64,000 nucleotides of DNA from Monoplex corrugatus (Eukaryota; Mollusca; Gastropoda; Littorinimorpha; Ranellidae), in the NCBI GenBank assembly GCA_030674185.1, contig JAPXFY010000022.1, forward strand, positions 44,055,514-44,119,513. Direction: 5' to 3'. Shown here piece after piece: positions 44,990 to 58,269 of the stretch. The position numbers and the translations under genes are program-made. The first letter of the stretch is position 1; the number at the start of each line of letters is the position of its first letter. The notes below the pieces were generated by a model. That model worked only from the letters and a program-made list of their open reading frames with translations, did not search any database and was not told the origin of the DNA.

Positions 44990-45480
44990 CAATATAGTCT
45001 GGACACACTGACAAGCCTGAAGGTGGAATCACTCCCATCCAAATGTGATGCCACCTTCAGTATGCTAGGCTTTTGGTTATTCCCATCACAAAACCAGCCT
45101 GAAGGAAGTCGCACTAACATCTTGAGTGTGCTATCACTTAGAGTGTGCTGGGCACTTGATGGACATCGCGTCATCATCAGTACTAACTAGGCTATTCCCA
45201 TCAAAAACCCAGCCTTAAGGTAGTCACACTTCCCTCCGAGTGTGAAGCCATCTACAGTACATTGGGCCTTGGTCTTCACTTCACATGACCATAATCATTG
45301 AACTATTCCCATCACAAAACCCAGCCTGACGGTAGTCGCGATCCCATCTTGAGTGTGCCCCCACCTACAGTATGCTGGGCTCTTGATGGATGTCATGTTA
45401 TGGTCAGTACCAGACCATTCCCATCACAAAACCAGCCTGAAGATGGGACAATTCCCCTCTGATTGTGAGACTACATCACT
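44990..45480. repeat. ~115-bp tandem repeat, 4-5 copies
   Basis: Each unit runs 'agcctgaaggtagtcgca', 'cttgagtgtgcc', 'cagtatgctgggctcttgat', 'attcccatcacaaaaccc'. Copies begin near 45013, 45104, 45211 and 45323 and are diverged. Confidence 0.85.
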
Positions 45481-45552
45481 GTCAAGACAAAGAGCTGGGT
45501 GGGCCATAAAGCAACAAGTATTTACTGTCATTTTATTTTCCACTTATCTTTT

Positions 45553-45590
45553 CACTTGACAAAGGGCCTGGGCTCGAAACGTCGTGTCTT
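45553..45590 (+). repeat. GACAAAGG...CGAAACGTC hairpin motif
   Basis: The stretch 'cacttgacaaagggcctg' followed by 'ggctcgaaacgtcgtg' is a relative of the 'gacaaaggccagttggcc' + gaaaa motif at the upstream end of R1. Its short stem-loop plus GAAAC resembles the degenerate hammerhead cores known in Penelope-like elements and retrozymes. The CUGANGA box is not conserved. Confidence 0.35.
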
Positions 45591-45699
45591 ATACTCCCAA
45601 GGATCATTTACACAACAAAATATTTTTTAATATTTTGTCTTACTGTGAAATTGCTTTATGTGCATTTGTAAACTTAACATAGACTGAAAACTTATTCTT

Positions 45700-46375
45700 A
45701 TTATTGCTTAAAGCCCAGCCGACTGTGTAGAGCCATATCAGGGCTATAACCATTTCAATACACACACAGTACTTCAACACGGGAGGAAAAAGGAACCAAT
45801 TTTAAATACATTGTTATTGTTATTGTTAATGTTGTTTAAAGCCCAGTCAACTGCGTAGAGCCATATCAGGGCTATAACCACTTCAAAAAATACAAAACTT
45901 CAACAACAACAACAAAAAGAAAATTAAGTACACATATCAATGCATACACGCACATAATCTAAGGACATGTCCCTGGCATTGACCACTCCATCCAATTTAT
46001 CCCACAGGAGATTTACAAAACACACTTGAATACAAATATAAGCATACCTAAGGATACCAAAACATATAAAAATGGGCCTGAATTACCTAAAATTGCTTCC
46101 GACTATCTCAACTCCGTAGAGCCAAAAATGCACTTAATACATGTACCCAATTATCAATCCTAAGAAAAAGTATGTAAGACTTTATCAAACGACACATACA
46201 GGTGAACAGATCAGCAAGGCAGAAAATGATAGGAAGAAATGACAGAAAGCAAAGGAACAAGGCAGAAACAAAGAGAGCAACAGAAAAAAGGAAATTTCTA
46301 GCACAGAATTTCCAGAAGGTGGGGATACTATTTATACTGACAAAGCCCCCGGCATCCCCACGGGGGAACAATACA
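45700..46375 (-). mobile_element. R1 array unit 1
   Basis: A short R1 tail piece (45700-45815) is followed by a full copy (45828-46375) ending at 'aagcccccggcatcccc'. CA-rich sequence and a short CAACAAACAATAACT minisatellite follow. Confidence 0.8.
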
Positions 46376-46844
46376 AATAACACAATATACATGTCAGAAA
46401 CATGTGCCTCTAGATGCACTTCATACACACACAGAGGCACACAACCACACACACAACACACAGAAAAAAAAAGACCACATAGGCACATATATACACAACC
46501 ACAAACACACATGTGACATACACACCTCACACCCTCCCCACACACACACACACACACACACAAAGAACACATAAATACACACACTTAATTTAACACTCAG
46601 ATACACACACACAAAGGAGTCATCAGTCAAGTGATCAATCTTCATTTTGACACCAACAAATAACTACTGACACTAACAAACAATAACTACTGACATCAAG
46701 AAACAATAACTTTAACACCAACAAACAATCACTACTGACATCAACAAACAATATAACAATATTTACCCCACACAACTATTCAAGTACAGATAGGCACAGT
46801 TTGAAATCCACAATGAAAACACTTTGCTGATCTTGTTGTTACTG

Positions 46845-47410
46845 TTTAAAGCCCAGCCGACTGCGTAGAGCTATATTAGGGCTGTTATTGTTGTTTAAAG
46901 CCCAGCCAACTGCATAGAGCCATATCAGGGCTATAACCGCTTCAAAACATACATACCTTCAACAGGAAAAAAAAAGGAAAGAAAATTAAGTACACATATC
47001 AATACATTCAAGCAAATAATCTAAGGACAAACCCTGGCATTGACTACTCTGTCCAATTTACCACACAGGGGATTTAGAAAACACAGACTACAAATTTAAG
47101 CATTCCTAAGAACGCTAAAACACCTATAAAAACAAACAAATACCTAAAATTGCTTCCACATCTCTCACCTCCCTGGAGCCAAATATGCGCTTAACACATG
47201 TACCCAATTATCAATCCTAAGAAAAAGCACGTAAGACTTTGTCAAACACAAACAGGTGAATGGACAGCAAGGCAGAAACGATAGGAAGAAATGACAGAAA
47301 GCAAAGGAATAAGAAGAAACAAAGAGTGACAGAAAAGAGGAAATTTTAGCACAGAATTTCCAGAAGGTGGGATACTATTTATATGACAAAGCCCCCGGCA
47401 TCCCACGGGG
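46845..47410 (-). mobile_element. R1 array unit 2
   Basis: The tail box occurs twice in succession (46848 and 46888) before the full body. The block after 47240 already lacks single bases relative to sister copies. Confidence 0.8.
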
Positions 47411-47639
47411 GAACAATACAAATAACACAATACATTCAAAACATGTGCTCAGATCACACCACCCCCCCCCCCCCAACACCAGAAAAAGACACATTGCCAT
47501 ATATACACACCACAAAACAATGAACACACCCCCCACAACATAAATCACATTACATTCAGATACACACAACAAAAGAGACGATCATCAAGTGATCAACTAT
47601 TTACAAACACTTTACACACAAAAACACACTCTGATTTGT

Positions 47640-48200
47640 TATTGTTGTTTAAAGCCCACGACTGCGAGAGCCATATCAAGGCTGTTTTTGTTGTTGTGTT
47701 TAAACCAGCGACTGCATAGAGCCATATCAGGGCTAACCCTTCAAAAATACATACTTCAACAGGGAAAAAAAAAAGAAAAGAAAATTAGTACACATTCAAT
47801 AATTCACGCACATAATCTAAGGACAAACCCCTGGCATTGACTACTCTGTCCAATTTACCACACAGGGGATTTAAAAAACACACCGACTACAATTTAAGCA
47901 TTCCTAACAACACTAAACACTATAAAAGCATAAATACCTAAATTTGCTTCCACATTCTCACCTCCCTGAGCCAAATATGCGCTTAACACTGTACCCAATT
48001 ATCAATCCTAAGAAAAAGCAGTAAGACTTGTCAAACACAAACAGGTGAATGGACAGCAGAAGAAACATAGAAGAAATGACAGAAAGCAAAGGAATAAGAA
48101 GAAACAAAGAGTGACAGAAAAGAGGAAATTTGCACAGAATTTCCAGAAGGTGGGATATATTTATACTGACAAGCCCCCGCATCCCACGGGGAACAATACA
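47640..48200 (-). mobile_element. R1 array unit 3 with dense small deletions
   Basis: It aligns throughout with other R1 copies but misses bases every 10-20 positions, for example 'aaagcccacgactgcgagag' in place of 'aaagcccagccgactgcg'. The tail box is again doubled. Confidence 0.75.
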
Positions 48201-48404
48201 ATAACACAATCCCCAACACACAGAGAAATAAAAGACCACATATGCACATATAACACAACCACAAACACACATACAACACACCTCCCCACACAACAAAACA
48301 CACACATATAACACACTTAACACATTCAGAACACACACACACACAAAAAAACGATCAGTCAAATGAAATCTTCATTTACACCAACAACACAACATTTGTT
48401 GATC

Positions 48405-48930
48405 TTTTATTGTTGTTAAAGCCACGACGCATAGAGCCATATCAGGGCTATACCGCTCAAAACATAATACTTAAAGGAAAAAAAGAAAAAAAGAAAATTG
48501 TACACATATCAATACTTCACGCACATAATCTAGGACAAACCTGCATGACTACTCGTCCAATTTACCACACAGGGGATTAAAAAAAACACAGACAACAAAT
48601 TATAACATTCCTAACAACACTAAAACACCTAAAAAGCATAAATTACCTAAAATTGCTTCCACATTTCTCACCTCCCTGAGCCAAATATGCGCTTAACACA
48701 TGTACCCAATTATCAATCCTAAGAAAAAGCACGTAAGACTTTGTCAAACACAAACAGGTGAATGGACTAGCAAGGTAGGAAACGATAGGAAGAAATGACA
48801 GAAAGCAAAGGAATAACGAAGAAACAAAGAGTGACAGAAAAGAGGAAATTTCTAGCACAGAATTTCCAGAAGGTGGGTATACTATTTATACAGACAAAGC
48901 CCCCGGCATCCCCACGGGGGGAACAATACA
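48405..48930 (-). mobile_element. R1 array unit 4
   Basis: The first ~230 bp carry the same deletion-rich pattern as unit 3. From about 48640 the sequence returns to the quality of other copies. Confidence 0.75.
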
Positions 48931-49354
48931 AATAACACAATATACATCTAGATGCACTTCATACACACACAGAGGCACACAACCACACACACACGTAAAA
49001 AGAAAAAAAAAAGACCACATATGCACATATAAACACAACCACAAACACACATGTGACATACACACCTCACCCCATCCCCCCCCACACACACACACACAAA
49101 AGAACACACACATAAATACACACACTTAACATTCAGATACACACACACACAAAAGAGACGATCAGTCAAGTGATCAATCTTCATTTTGACACCAACAAAC
49201 AATATCTATTTACACCAACAAACAACAACTATTAACACCAAAAACAATAACTACTGACATCAACAAACAATATAACAATATTTACCCCACACAACTATTC
49301 AAGTAAAGATAAGCACGGTTTGAAATCCACAATGAAAACACTTTGCTGATCTTG

Positions 49355-50015
49355 TCATTGTTGTTTAAAGCCCAGCCGACTGCGTAGAGCCATATCAGGG
49401 CTGTTCTTGTTATTGTTGTTTAAAGCCCAGCCGACTGCATAGAGCCGTATCAGGGCTGTTATTGTTATTGTTGTTTAAAGCCCAGCCGACTGCATAGAGC
49501 CATATCAGGGCTATAACCGCTTCAAAACATACATAACTTCAACAGGGAAAAAAAAAGGAAAGAAAAGAAAATTAAGTACACATATCAATACATTGACACA
49601 CATAATCTAAGGACAAGCCCCTGGCATTGACTACTCTGTCCAATTTACCACACAGGGGATTTAGAAAACACACCAGACTACAAATTTAAGCATTCCTAAC
49701 AACACTAAAACACCTATAAAAAGCATAAATTACCTAAAATTGCTTCCACATCTCTCACCTCCCTTGAGCCAAATATGCGCTTAACACATGTACCCAATTA
49801 TCAATCCTAAGAAAAAGCACGTAAGACTTTATCTAACGCATACAGGTGTACAGACTAGCAAGGTAGGAAACGATAGGAAGAAATGACAGAAAGCAAAGGA
49901 ATAAGGAAGAAACAAAGAGTGAGAGAAAAGAGGAAATTTCTAGCACAGAATTTCCAGAAGGTGGGGATACTATTTATACTGACAAAGCCCCCGGCATTCC
50001 CACGGGGGGAACAAT
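49355..50015 (-). mobile_element. R1 array unit 5 with triplicated tail box
   Basis: The ~52-bp tail box ('ttgttgtttaaagcccagcc' to 'gccatatcagggctgtt') appears three times in tandem (49357, 49418, 49468) before the body. Confidence 0.85.
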
Positions 50016-50269
50016 GCAAATAACACAATATACATGTCAGAAACATGTGCATCTAGATGCACTTCACACACACACACACATACACACATGCGCGTGAAAA
50101 AAAAAGACCTCATATGCACATGTATATACACAACCACAAACACATATACACACCTCACCACCACCATCCCACACACAAAAAGAACACACAAGCACACACA
50201 TAAGTACACACACTTAGCACTCAGATGTGCGTACACAAAACAGACAGTCATGTGATCAATCTTCATTTT

Positions 50270-50545
50270 GACACCGACAAACAATAACTATTTACACCAA
50301 CAAACAATAACTATTTACACCAACAAACAACAACTATTGACACCAACAATCAACAACTATTAACACCAACAAACAATAACTTAACATCAACAAATAATAA
50401 CTATTAACACCAACAAACAACAACTTGACACCAACAAACAATAACTATTGACACCAACAAACAACAACTACTGACAACAAACAATAACACCAACAAATAA
50501 TAATTATTAACACCAACAAACAGTAACTTTTGACATCAACAAACA
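50270..50545. repeat. 22-24-bp AACAAACAATAACTATT minisatellite
   Basis: About 12 units of 'caccaacaaacaataacta' type. Shorter versions follow other R1 units (46655-46760, 49185-49275). Confidence 0.9.
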
Positions 50546-50635
50546 ATATAACAATATTCTACCCCACACAACTATTCAAGTACAGATTGAGAGAAGCAAG
50601 GTTTGAAATCCACAATGAAAACATTTTGCAGATCT

Positions 50636-51175
50636 TGTTATTGTTAAGCCCAGCTGACTGCTTAGAGCCATATCAGGGCTATAACCGCTTCAAAATATAC
50701 ACCATACCTCAACAGGAAAAAAAAAATTAAGTACACATATCAATGCATTTACGCACATAATCTACAGACATGCCCCTGGCGCTGACCACTCCATCCAATT
50801 CATCGCAGAGGGGATTTAAAAAACACATCTGAATGCAGATTTAAGCATAAATAAGAACACTAAATCATACATAAAAACAGGCCTAAGTTACTTAAAACTG
50901 TTTCTACATATCTCACCTCCCTAGAGCCAAAAATGCACTTAATATGTGTACCCAATTATCAATCCCAAGAAAAAGTACGCAAGACTTTATTGAACACATA
51001 CACATGAATGGACCAACAAGAAACAAAATGATAGGAAGAAATGACAGAAAGGAAAGGAATATGGAAGAAACAAAGACAGTCACATAAAAGAGGAAATTTC
51101 TAGCACAGAATTTCCAGAAGGTGGGGATACTATTTATACTGAAAGAGCCCCCGGCATCCCCACGGGGGGGACAAT
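50636..51175 (-). mobile_element. R1 array unit 6 (type B)
   Basis: A full R1 body, followed by CA-rich sequence with CGCG alternation and the 'aatctgcagtcagc'-type segment near 51680. Confidence 0.8.
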
Positions 51176-51904
51176 ACAAACATAACAGACATGTCAGAAA
51201 CATGTGCATCTACATGCGCTTCATACAAACACGCGCGCCAGCGCACACACACACACAAATCAAACACATATACACATACATACACAACCACAAACACACA
51301 TACACCCCTCCCCACACCCACACGCAAAAGAACGCACATAAACACACACACTTAACACTCAGATACACACACCCACACGCACACAAAGTATCAAACACAT
51401 GCACATATCTACACAACCACAAACACACATACAGATACACACACACACACGGACACACATCAACACACACACTTAACACTCAGATACAGGCAAACAAAAG
51501 ATGCAACCATGATCAATCTTCATCAAACAACAATACAACAATACTTTACCCCACACAACTTATCAAGAACAGATAAGCACAGTCTTAAAAAAACTTCACA
51601 ATGAAAACATTTTGTTGATCTCAAACTGACACTAACATTCCATCTCCTTGTAAAGACAATCCGGGACACACACAAAAATTCTGCAGTCAGCATTCTCTCC
51701 TCAAAGTAAACAGTTCAATCAGACATGCCACTGCATTTAACAGCTTACTGTCAAGCTGAATTCCCACACACAAATAATTCATATATACACCATGAGATCA
51801 AAAATATAAAAAAACTGTAAAAGTCCGTCCATAAACCATTCAAATTAAAAAAAAAGTTTCTTTGAAAATGAATAACTGCAGGTGAGATAAATTGATATGA
51901 AAAA

Positions 51905-51965
51905 GAATTCTTAAGATTAGCACAGTATGGATAGGATGAAGGAGTCAAAGGGTTAAGTTTTTGCT
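51905..51965. repeat. Half foldback MITE in the array unit
   Basis: 'ggataggatgaaggagtcaa' + agggttaag is the right arm only. The same truncated arm recurs at 54495-54525 in the sister unit, so it was copied with the unit. Confidence 0.6.
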
Positions 51966-51979
51966 TTATTAATATGTTA

Positions 51980-52375
51980 CTGTTATTTCTGTTTAAAGCC
52001 CAGCCAACTGCTTAGAGCCATATCAGGGCTATGAGCGTTTCAAAACATACAAAACTTCAACAGGAAAAAAAAAGAGAAAAGAAAAGTATACATATCAATG
52101 CATTCGCTCACATAATCTAAGGACATGCCTCTCGCGCTGATCACTGTCCAATTTATCGCACAAGGGATTTATTAAAGATACCTGAATACAAATTTAAGCA
52201 TACATAAGAACACCAAAACACACATACACACACAAAAATAAAAAACAGGCACAAATTACCTAAAATTGCTTCCACATAGCCTACCTCCCTAGAGCCAAAA
52301 TTGGACTTCATACATGTATCCAATTATCATTCGTAAGAAAAAGTATGTAAGAGTAAGACTTTTCAAACACACACA
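51980..52375 (-). mobile_element. R1 array unit 7 (type A, short)
   Basis: R1 stops after 'aagactttt' and passes into CA-rich sequence, unlike type B. The near-identical breakpoint region in unit 9 shows the truncation predates duplication. Confidence 0.75.
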
Positions 52376-52392
52376 GAGACACTTGCACTCGC

Positions 52393-52438
<46 letters not shown>

Positions 52439-53073
52439 AAAGAATCACACATACACACACACACACTAAAAGAATCAACACACATGCAAATACATACACA
52501 ACCACAAACACACACACACACACATTTAACACTCAGATACAGACACAAAGAAACAGCCAAGTGATCAAGTTTCATTTTGACACCAAAAAAAAACAATTAT
52601 TGACAACAACAACATAACATTTGACCCCATACAACTATTCAAGTACAGATAAGCACAATTTGAAATCCACAATGACAACACTTTGCTGATCTAAAACAAA
52701 CATTCCATCCCTTTGTAAAGACAATCTGGGACAAACAAACAAATTCTGCAGTCAGTAATCTCTACTCAAAGTAGAGTTCAATCACACCTGCCACTGCACT
52801 CAACAACTTACTGTCAAGCCAAATTCCAAGACAAAAATAATCCGTACATACACCATGAGATAAAAAAATAAATAAATAAACAAACAAATAAAACATAAAA
52901 GTCCATCCATAAACTAGTCAAATAAAAAAAAGAAAAGTTCATTTGAAAATGAATAACTGCAGGTGAGATGAGAAATTGATATGAAAAAAATTCTTAAGAT
53001 TAGCGCAGTATGTTTCATTTTCATATCAATTTCAAGAATAAGTAAAGATCTGTTTAATTTCTTTTAAAGATAG

Positions 53074-53153
53074 TTAACCCTTTGATTCCCGCACCCTACT
53101 GACCAGCTTCCTGCAGGAAGCTAGTGGATAGGATGAAGGAGTCAAAGGGTTAA
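53074..53153. mobile_element. 80-bp foldback MITE, TTAA to TTAA
   Basis: The left half 'ttaaccctttgattcccgc' and right half 'ggatgaaggagtcaaaggg' plus ttaa form a hairpin around 'cttcctgcaggaag'. Confidence 0.8.
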
Positions 53154-53179
53154 GTTTTTGCTTTACTAATATGTTACTG

Positions 53180-53735
53180 TTATTTCTATTTAAAGCTCAG
53201 CCGACTGCGCAGAGCCATATCACTATCAGGGCTATAACCGATTAAAAAACATACAAAAAAAAACAAAAAAAAGGAAAGAAAATTAAATACACGTATCAAT
53301 GCATTCGCACACATAATCTAAGGACATGCCCCTGGCGTTGACCACTCCATCCAATTTTTCGCACAAGGAATTTAAAAAACACACCTGAATACAACTTAAG
53401 CATACCTAAGGACACCAAAACATATAAAAACAGGCATAAATTACAAAAAAAATATTGCTTCTGCATAGCTCACCTCCCTAGAGCCAAAAATGCACTTAAT
53501 AAGACATGTACCCAATTATCAATCCAAAGAAAAAATATGCAAGACTTTATCGAACACATACACATGAATGGACCAGCAAGGAACAAAATGATAGGAAGAA
53601 ATGACAGAAAGGAAAGGAATATGGAAGAAACAAAGACAGTCACATAAAAGAGGAAATTTCTAGCACAGAATTTCCAGAAGGTGGGGATACTATTTATACT
53701 GAAACAGCCCCCGGCATCCCCACGGGGGAACAATA
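53180..53735 (-). mobile_element. R1 array unit 8 (type B)
   Basis: Closely related to unit 6, including the variant 'gaacaaaatgataggaag' and the following CA/CG tract. Confidence 0.8.
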
Positions 53736-54549
53736 CAAACATAACAGACATGTCAGAAACATGTGCATCTACATGCACTTCATACACGCACGCGCGCGCG
53801 CACACACACACACACACACAAATCAAACACATATACACATACATACACAATCACAAACATACATACACCCCTCCCCACACCCACACGCAAAAAAACGCAC
53901 ATAAACACACATACTTAACACTCAGATACACACACACACACAGCGCGAAAAGTATCAAACACATGCACATATCTACACAACCACAAACACACAACCACAA
54001 ACACACATCAACACACGGACACACATCAACACACACACTTAACACTCAGATACAGGCAAACAAAAGATGCAACCATGATCAATCTTCATCAAACAACACT
54101 ACAACAATACTTTACCCCACACAACTTTTTAAGAACAGATAAGCACAGTCTTAAAAAAACTCCACAATGAAAACATTTTGTTGATCTCAAACTGACACTA
54201 ACATTCCATCTCCTTGTAAAGACAATCCGGGACACACAAAAATTCTGCAGTCAGCATTCTCTCCTCAAAGTAAACAGTTCAATCAGACATGCCACTGCAT
54301 TTAACAGCTTACTGTCAAGCTGAATTCCAACACACAAATAATTCATATATATATACCATGAGATCACAAATATAAAAAAGAACTGTAAAAGTCCGTCCAT
54401 AAACCATTCAAATTAAAAAAAAATTTCTTTGAAAATGAATAACTGCAGGTGAAATAAATTGATATGAAAAAATTTTCTTTAGATTAGCACAGTATGGATA
54501 GGATGAAGGAGTCAAAGGGTTAAGTTTCTGCTTTACTAATGTTACTGTT

Positions 54550-54985
54550 ATTTCTGTTCAAAGCCCAGCCAACTGCTTAGAGCCATATCAGGGCTATGAG
54601 CGTTTCAAAACATACAAAACTTCAACCGGAAAAAAAAAGAGAAAAGAAAAGTATACATATCAATGCATTCGCGCACATAATCTAAGGACATGCCTCTCAC
54701 GCTGATCACTGTCCAATTTATCGCACAAGGGATTTATTAAAGATACCTGAATACAAATTTAAGCATACATAAGGACACCAAAACACACACACACACACAC
54801 ACACACAAATAAAAAACAGGCACAAATTACCTAAAATTGCTTCCACATAGCCTACCTCCTTAGAGCCAAAATTGGACTTCATACATGTATCCAATTATCA
54901 TTCGTAAGAAAAAGTATGGATTGTAAGAGTAAGACTTTATCGAACACATACACACAGATGAATGGACCAGCAAGGCAGAAAATGA
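54550..54985 (-). mobile_element. R1 array unit 9 (type A)
   Basis: Sister of unit 7. It keeps slightly more R1 ('gatgaatggaccagcaaggc') before joining 'acagacatgtcagtaac'. Confidence 0.75.
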
Positions 54986-55745
54986 TAGAAACAACAGACA
55001 TGTCAGTAACATGTGCATCTAGATGCACTTCAAACACACAAGACACTTGCACTCGCCCTCTCTCTCACACACAACACCACAAACACACACACGAAAAGAA
55101 TCACACAACAACCACTACAACACACACAACAACACCACACACAAAAGAATCAACACACATGCAAATACATACACAGCCACAAACACACACACACACACTT
55201 AACACTCAGATACAGACACAAAGAAACAGCCAAGTGATCAATCTTCATTTTGACACCAAGAAAACAACTATTGACATCAACAACAACATAACATTTGACC
55301 CCATACAACTATTCAAGTACAGATAAGCACAATTTGAAATCCACAATGAAAACATTTTGCTGATGTAAAACAAACATTCCATCCCTTTGTAAAGACAATC
55401 TGGGACAAACAAACAAATTCTGCAGTCAGTAATCTCTCCTCAAAGTAGAGTTCAATCACACCTGCCACTGCACTCAACAACTTACTGTCAAGCCGAATTC
55501 CAAGACAAAAATAATCCGTACATACACCATAAGATCAAAAACAAAAAACAAAAAAACAAAACAAAAACATAAAAGTCCATCCATAAACCAGTCAAATAAA
55601 AAAAAAACTTCATTTGAAAATGAATAACTGCAGGTGAGATGAGAAATTGATATGAAAAAGAATTCTTAAGATTAGCGCAGTATGTTTCATTTTCATATCA
55701 ATTTCAAGAATATGTAAAGATCTGTTTAATTTCTTTTAAAGATAG

Positions 55746-55868
55746 TTAACCCTTTGATTCTCGTACCCTATCCACCAACTGCAAAGCTTTAATCCTTTGA
55801 CTCCGTCACCCAATTGACCAGCTTCCTGCAGGAAGCTAGTGGATAGGATGAAGGAGTCAAAGGGTTAA
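55746..55868. mobile_element. Foldback MITE (80 bp) with an extra left arm
   Basis: The complete 80-bp hairpin spans 55789-55868 (TTAA to TTAA). It is preceded by a second left arm starting TTAA at 55746. The same two-left-arm arrangement occurs at 57697-57818. Confidence 0.75.
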
Positions 55869-55904
55869 GTTTTTGCTTTACTAATAATAATGTGTTACTG
55901 TTAT

Positions 55905-56465
55905 TTCTATTTAAAGCCCAGACGACTGCGCTGAGCCATATCAGGGCTATAACCGATTAAAAACATACAAAACTTCAACAGGGAAAAAAAAAAAAAAAGG
56001 AATAAAAATTAAATACACATATCAATGCATTCATGCACATAATCTAAGGACATGCCCCTGGCGTTGACCACTCCGTCCAATTTATCGCACAAGGAATTTA
56101 AAAAACACCTGAATACAACTTCAAGCACACCTAAGAACACCAAAACGTATATAAAAATTGGCATAAATTACCAAAAAAATATTGCTTCTGCATAGCTCAC
56201 CTCCCTAGAGCCAAAAATGCACTTAATAATACATGTACCCAATTATCAATCCAAAGAAAAAGTATGCAAGACTTTATCGAACACATACACATGAATGGAC
56301 CAGCAAGGCAGAAAATAATAGGAAGAGATGACAGAAAGTAAAGGAATATGGAAGAAACAAAGACAGTCACACAAAAGAGGAAATTTCTAGCACAGAATTT
56401 CCAGAAGGTGGGGATACTATTTATACTGAAACAGCCCCCGGCATCCCCACGGGGGGAACAATACA
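55905..56465 (-). mobile_element. R1 array unit 10 (type B)
   Basis: The last full R1 of the array, related to units 6 and 8. A long CA-rich region with internal duplications (56505-57150) follows. Confidence 0.8.
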
Positions 56466-56723
56466 ACAGACATGTCAGAAACATGTGCATCTAGATGCGC
56501 TTCATACACACACAGAGGCACACGCACACACATACACACAAAAATACACACGAAAAAAATCAAACAAATACACATACATTCACAACCACAAACATACATA
56601 AACCCCTCCCCACACCCACACAACACACATAAACACACAGACACACTTTACATTGATACACACACACACACACTAGCACGCTCTCATGCTCTCATGCCTC
56701 TCACACACACACACACAACACAC

Positions 56724-56764
<41 letters not shown>

Positions 56765-57023
56765 TATCAAACACATGCACATATCTACACAACCACACAC
56801 ACAACACACAAATTAAACACATACACATATATACACAACCACAAACACATACACCCCTCCTCACACCCCACACACAAAAGAATACATATAAAGTGATAAA
56901 CACACACATTTAACACTCAGATACACACACACACACACACCACACACACACCAGCATGCTCTCTCTTTCTCTCTAGTCTAAAATCACTTTAGTGAATAGA
57001 CATTAAATCAAAGACCACCACCA

Positions 57024-57058
<35 letters not shown>

Positions 57059-57320
57059 AAGCGTGGAAAGTATCAAACATGTACATATCTACATAACCAC
57101 AAACACACACACACACACACAACACACACACACACAAGAACACACATCAACACACACACTTAACACTCAGATACAGGCAAGCAAAAGATGCAACCGTGAT
57201 CAATCTTCATACTGACATCAAACAACACTACAACAATACTTTACCCCACACAACTTTTCAAGCACAGATAAGCACAGTCAAAAAAACTCCACAATAAAAT
57301 TTTTGTTGATCTCAAACTGA

Positions 57321-57696
57321 ATCTAACATTCCATCTCCTCGTAAAACAATCAGGGACAAAAAAAAAATTCTGCAGTCAACATTCTCTCCTCAAAGTAAAC
57401 AGTTCAATCAGACATGCCACTGCATTTAACTGCTTACTGTCAAGCTGAATTCCAACACACAAATAATCCATACATAAACCATGAGATCAAAATTTTTTTA
57501 AAAAACATGTAAAAGTCCATCCATAAACCAGTCAAATAAAAAACAAAAACAAAGTTCATTTGAAAATGAATAACACTACAGTTGGTGAGGTGAGAAATTG
57601 ATATGAAAAAGAATTCTTATGACTAGCGCAGTATGTTTCATTTTCATATCAATTTCAAGAATAAGTAAAGATCTGTTTAATTTCTTTCAAAGATAT
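57321..57696. repeat. Array type-B flank
   Basis: It aligns with 51630-51900, 54200-54490 and 55420-55740 ('gcagtcaacattctctcctc', 'gaaaatgaataac', 'cagtatgtttcattttcata'). No coding frame. Confidence 0.75.
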
Positions 57697-57965
57697 TTAA
57701 CCCTTTGACTCCCGCACTCTATCCGCAAACTGCAAAACCTTAACCCTTCGACACCCTCATCTTATCCACTAGCTTCCTGCAGGAAGCTAGTGGATTGGGT
57801 GAAGGAGGCAAAGGTTAAGTTCTTGCTTTGCTAACATGGTTTGACAATGTAAGATGCTGATGTATAGGGACGGGTGCAGGAGTCAAAGGATTAAGTTTTT
57901 GCTCACTAACAATGGTTTGACAATATAAGGTGCTGATGTATAGGGTGCAGAGTCAAACGGTTAAA
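57697..57965. mobile_element. Foldback MITE and extended-arm copies
   Basis: The hairpin form spans 57740-57818, preceded by an extra left arm (from 57697). Two copies of an extended arm follow ('gtttgacaatgtaagatgct' and 'gtttgacaatataaggtgct'). Confidence 0.7.
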
Positions 57966-58269
57966 GTATTTTGACTTTGAACCCATAAACCACAGAGTAC
58001 TGGTTGTGATCCAAAAACAACGGGGCATCAACAGCTGTCTGTGAACCTGGCCATTGGCAGGTGTGTCATCTAACACACACATTCAACAGCTTTTGTCAGT
58101 CGTCCTGAACACTCAAGCTGTAAAGATCCCATCAATAAATAGCCGAGATAATGGACATGTGCATACACAACACACAGCCTTCCTTGGTCAATTGGATTGG
58201 AGACAAATACATTCCTCTCCTTTTCATATCAACCTTTCTCCAGTTTAAACACATCCCTAGTTTCAAGTT
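57966..58269. other. No feature recognised
   Basis: Non-repetitive within this window, but no convincing coding frame or splice sites. Confidence 0.5.

Larger units (their letters stand above)
45700..57320. repeat. Segmental tandem array of R1-containing units
   Basis: About ten units, each containing an R1 copy in the same direction, a CA-rich stretch, usually 'aacaaacaataactattgac' minisatellite units, and a conserved 'accccacacaactattcaag' segment. That landmark occurs near 46764, 49284, 50560, 51551, 52622, 54113, 55293 and 57240. From 50.6 kb onward two unit types alternate: type B with 'gcagtcagcattctctcctc' and longer R1, and type A with shorter R1 and 'cacttgcactcgccctc'. The B-A period is ~2.6 kb. 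The same orientation and shared flanks show amplification by duplication, not independent insertion. Confidence 0.85.

Noticed and set aside
45828..56490. Recurrent minus-strand hydrophobic frame (IPTFWKFCARNFLF...) in R1 copies
   Set aside because: Its conservation equals that of the surrounding R1 DNA, frames on the opposite strand are equally conserved, copies carry frameshifts, and no known domain is seen.
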